A DNA stretch of 64,000 bases from Plasmopara viticola. Its lineage: Eukaryota; Oomycota; Peronosporomycetes; Peronosporales; Peronosporaceae. The position numbers were made by a program, and so were the translations under genes. Under the pieces are notes generated by a model. The model saw nothing but the letters and a program-made list of their open reading frames with translations, was not told the origin of the DNA and made no database searches. Numbering within the stretch: the first letter of the stretch is position 1; the number at the start of each line of letters is the position of its first letter. Of the stretch, positions 60,501-64,000 are shown piece by piece. The stretch covers positions 62,001-126,000 of the forward strand of contig MBPM02000115.1 of NCBI GenBank assembly GCA_001695595.3, in the 5' to 3' direction.

Positions 60501-63500
60501 TGATATTGTCCGGCCGCTTTAAACGCACTGTTTCATGGGAAAAGCGTTCTATCGCCTCACGTTTTAATTTGTTTATAATTCTGAAGCTTGCCCTTTTAGC
60601 GATATTTTTTGGTTTGTGGCCATGCTATAACTTTTTGAAAAGAACTTAAGTATTTTCTTGTGCTTGTCTTGGAATTATTTTAGTTTCCAGGTCGGATGCA
60701 ACTCTTTCCTTGCTTTGCTAGCTGCCCGACAATCGACCCAAAGAAAATTGGCCGCACATTAGAGGCCTGAGAGGGAAAAAATCTTTTTTTTCACTCCGGG
60801 CTTTTGTTCTTTAAGAATTCAATAAAAAATCTAGGGTATATGTAAATTACTGTAAAGTCTGCGTATGCGTGAACCTCAGTGTTGTATGCAAACTGACTAG
60901 AAAAAGTTTATTGACCCATGAACATAGTGGCTCTGCGCACATGACCGACTTCGTGCACCTGATTAGCACTTTACGTCGGATCATATAGCTATGAATGATC
61001 TGCCGTATAGCAAACGGTCTTCAAATAGGTAAAATAGGGCTTACTAAAATGTAGTGCTATATCGTGGATTATAATTTTTATGTGTTAAAAAATATATACA
61101 AAAAATCATACCCATATACAGCCTCACTCTTTGCCTCCAATTATATTGCTTAAAATTGGTGCCAAGTGCACCGTCGGCGCACGAGCACTACAATGTCTGA
61201 ATTGCCACTAATCTTTGGCAAGCCAAATACAAAATCGAGATTTATTGACTTCCACCGGTCCACTGATATTGATAGGTTCCACTAAGACTAATATGCATGA
61301 CCACCCTTTTGCGAATGAGGGACCACTACGATCATGTGCAGACCAAACAGCTTGACTTTTCTAGGCCCCAATGACCACTAATTGGAGCATAACGTACGTT
61401 CTAGGCTCTCGCCACTTGAAGCAATGATTCTATCTGACTTTGCATATTTTAATAGTGTAGCAGACCGTCTGTCTACTTCTGCTCACGGCTTGGTTTCGGT
61501 GTCTCAGTCGACAACGAAAACTTCTCTATGTTAAAATTCGTTTTGTGTGTCTGACAATAAGTTCATCAGCAAACCTTTCAATTCGGTCAGCTGAAATCTG
61601 ATTCCAAGAAATTGCATCGGCAAGCAATATAGAAATTTCAGGCTTGTAAGAACAAATTAGATGTTATTCGCAAAGAATGCTGGACGCAAGTAGGGCGTAG
61701 TTACCCCTTTCAGGGAATGCATGGATGAATTTAATCACAAAAAGCTTTAAGCCCAGAAAGCGCGCTTAGAGCTTTAGCAGTATGTACTTCATGGCAAGTA
61801 ATCGCTTGACATAAGCGTGGTAGTCCAATTTAACTGCACCAGGCTTTTGTACTAAGATAAAATGACTCGCTCACATCCGTCGGCATCGAGTCGGAAAGGC
61901 GCATAAACGGTGGGATAAATGCCAACGTCACAAACAACGCTAAATAGATTTTCTCATTCGGAAGAGCAAGAACTTGTTTTTGCTAAAGACATTATTTTGA
62001 TTCTATTACTGATACCTAAAGTCGGTGGTACCAGCATCGCATAGCGTACTTCTTCCATTGACAAGACAGAGATTTTACGACACCCGCATAGTCAGCACCG
62101 TATTTGTGTAAGTAAGTAATTAGACCTCATAACTGACTCATATCCATTTGGGAACATGTCTCAGGCCAAGGCTAGACAGCATTAACTTTTCAAAGTCTGC
62201 TCCAACCTCGTGCTAGCTTACAAAGCAGCCGACAATCCTAATCTGCTTTGCCGCAAAGACACATTGCCGATGTTGGCTAAAAATTATTGCTCCTCGTGGC
62301 TTGAAATTTTGTTTTAAATTACCCGAATAGACCTACAAAGCCGACTGATCCCCTTCAAAGCGGCCATGAATATATATGTATACAGATCATGTCCGGTCAA
62401 TGCATGCGCGTAAATGTCGAAGCAATTGTAGAAAAAAGGTTGCTGGAATGTTTGACGCATCACTAGCTATTCCTATTTCGCTAAGCTCACTAATTGGGCG
62501 TGAGGGGCATGTCCGGCTTTTTCTTTCGAATTCGAAAGCTTCCATCCACGCGCTATACATCGTGAACTTTGACATGATGTTTAACAACACATCCTTCCAT
62601 GCAATATATTTTATGCAAAAGTGTCGTCTTGATCAGCTTATCATAAGCATGAAACAATTGCGACTTTTTGCTTGACTCCCAAACGGAGAATGTCAGTAGC
62701 AAGTGCTTAGATTCCATCTACCGTTTCGGCGAGGAAGGCGCCATTTAGATCACACTGTTCTTGTGGTATTGGTCATCGCATTGTGTCCCATCTAGCACGG
62801 GATTAATCTCGCTCCTGGCTCCTTAAACCAGAAAAAGCCTTGATGTGTTGCGCGAAATAGAGTATGATCGTTCCCTGCCAATCGATTCAGGACTAGTACT
62901 TTTCTAATCACGCTATGACCAAGATCACGTAATCGATTCCCGTGTCAAGGACAGGTTATGCCCCGGTGCTGTCAATTTCATAAATGCCATAGTCGAGCTA
63001 ATCCGAATTTGGGAGCATTATCAAAATTGACTTTCTCTCTTAAGAAATTAGTCGACTCAGTTTGATCGACCTGATTTATTCGCGGGGGTATTAGCTTTGC
63101 GATGCGCTAGATTCTAGCAAATACAAATTGGTTTTATTACCCTCGAACACTTGCTCATAAGAGCTCAGCTCATATGGTTTGTATTAATTTCGCACATTCG
63201 TTTTTCTTAGTAGAATGTCTCATTCCTTATGATGATCAGTGAAGTCCTGGTTCAAAAGGGTGTCGATTCTGCGAGCAACTCTTTAGTTTCCTTGTGTAAG
63301 ACGAAAGTCTTCTCATCGACTTCTTCGAGATAAACGCCCTTGCTTTCCGCAGCCAAATCTGCTAATGGTAATTTGCTTAACAAAAGTTAGCTCATTGGGA
63401 CTGGACCTAAGTCTGCGGGCCCACGGACTCTACTTCTCTGGGTCCTATAGGACGAGAAGCTATCCACTCACAGCAATCAAGGCTGCCTTAGTGAGCATCT

Positions 63501-64000
63501 TTACCGCCTTAGAAGAGACAGCTATGGCTTTTTTCTTTAACAAAGAGGAAAATCTTAAGCTTATTTGGCTTGGACCCAGCGTATGGCGCTACAGCCAGAG
63601 CTGACTAAGCCTGTGCTACCTAAGCCCTGGATCATAGACTTTGCTGGTAGAGATCGAGCGATGTGAAGTGTCTTAATCGCGTGGCAGCAGCAAAAGCTGC
63701 ACTAAGCCATGAAAGAAGTGCTAAATGCGTATTTGACAACTTTCAAGAGGCAGTTCTATCCATCCTATAACCTTTGCGAGTGTTCAATAAGACAATTTAC
63801 CCGCATAGGCGTATATCTAATTACAAAGTACTACAAGATGCGAGAGGTTTTACCACACCTTGCACAATTATAAAAGTGCAAAATCGAATGCAATTTATAC
63901 AATATGGTCCTTTTGGTCCTACCTATAATTATTTGAATGCACTGAATTTAGCTACACAATTCAAGCAATATCGGTTATTATACCGATGAGGTACCGTCAC
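57536..64000. other. Gene-poor right end, no intact gene recognised
   Basis: Only short or motif-free frames. 58,300-58,470 loosely resembles effector upstream flanks (CCCGTATTTATGGCCTT near 58,377 versus 55,009), suggesting an older decayed copy. A minus-strand stretch at 59,980-60,200 reads KILLLSIGVVLLHNSYVAVE, signal-peptide-like but with no ATG in place. No tRNA, rRNA or CRISPR seen. Confidence 0.4.

Noticed and set aside
1..64000. CRISPR arrays, rRNA, tRNA, bacterial operons
   Set aside because: None seen. Introns, the nucleoporin and RXLR-type proteins indicate a eukaryotic nuclear genome.

Overview
The window looks like oomycete nuclear DNA, most likely from a plant pathogen of the Phytophthora/downy mildew group. 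Three things support this: very short spliceosomal introns (56-100 nt) in compact housekeeping genes; a secreted-protein family with a signal peptide, an RXLR motif near residue 50 and LWY-like repeats; and Copia, Gypsy and LINE relics filling the rest. The species cannot be named from sequence alone.

Layout. (1) 1-9,010 is gene-dense: the last exons of a U1A/U2B''-type snRNP protein, glutaminyl-tRNA synthetase, an FG nucleoporin (Nup58 type), a membrane-anchored GH5-like protein that lacks both catalytic glutamates, a chorismate-lyase-like (DUF98) protein, mitochondrial ribosomal protein bL34m, and a small protein with one C-terminal membrane span. (2) 9,011-12,748 has no intact gene and carries Gypsy debris. 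(3) 12,749-48,945 is a direct tandem duplication of an ~18 kb block (unit A ~12,749-30,905; unit B ~31,108-48,945). Each unit begins in a Gypsy integrase relic, ends in a Copia pol relic, contains a LINE reverse-transcriptase relic, and carries two members of one RXLR family in convergent orientation: E1> ... <E2 in A and E3> ... <E4 in B. Only E4 is intact. (4) 48,946-64,000 is gene-poor, with a Copia relic, a fifth intact family member (E5) whose upstream flank is a third partial copy of the unit's right end, and scattered unrecognised sequence.

Mobile-element activity after the duplication is visible. A LINE deletion derivative sits in unit B inside a 14-bp target duplication and is absent from unit A. 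Two ~320-bp elements share its ends and share one internal deletion structure, so they look like a mobilised LINE-derived non-autonomous family. One of them supplies the stop codon of effector E4.

The five effector copies share a leader directly before the ATG. They differ in the number of decapeptide repeats between the RXLR region and the helical C-terminal domain (2 to about 5). Repeat alignments, identities and family calls were made by eye; no search was run. Some frameshifts in decayed copies could be assembly indels, although the housekeeping genes nearby are clean.
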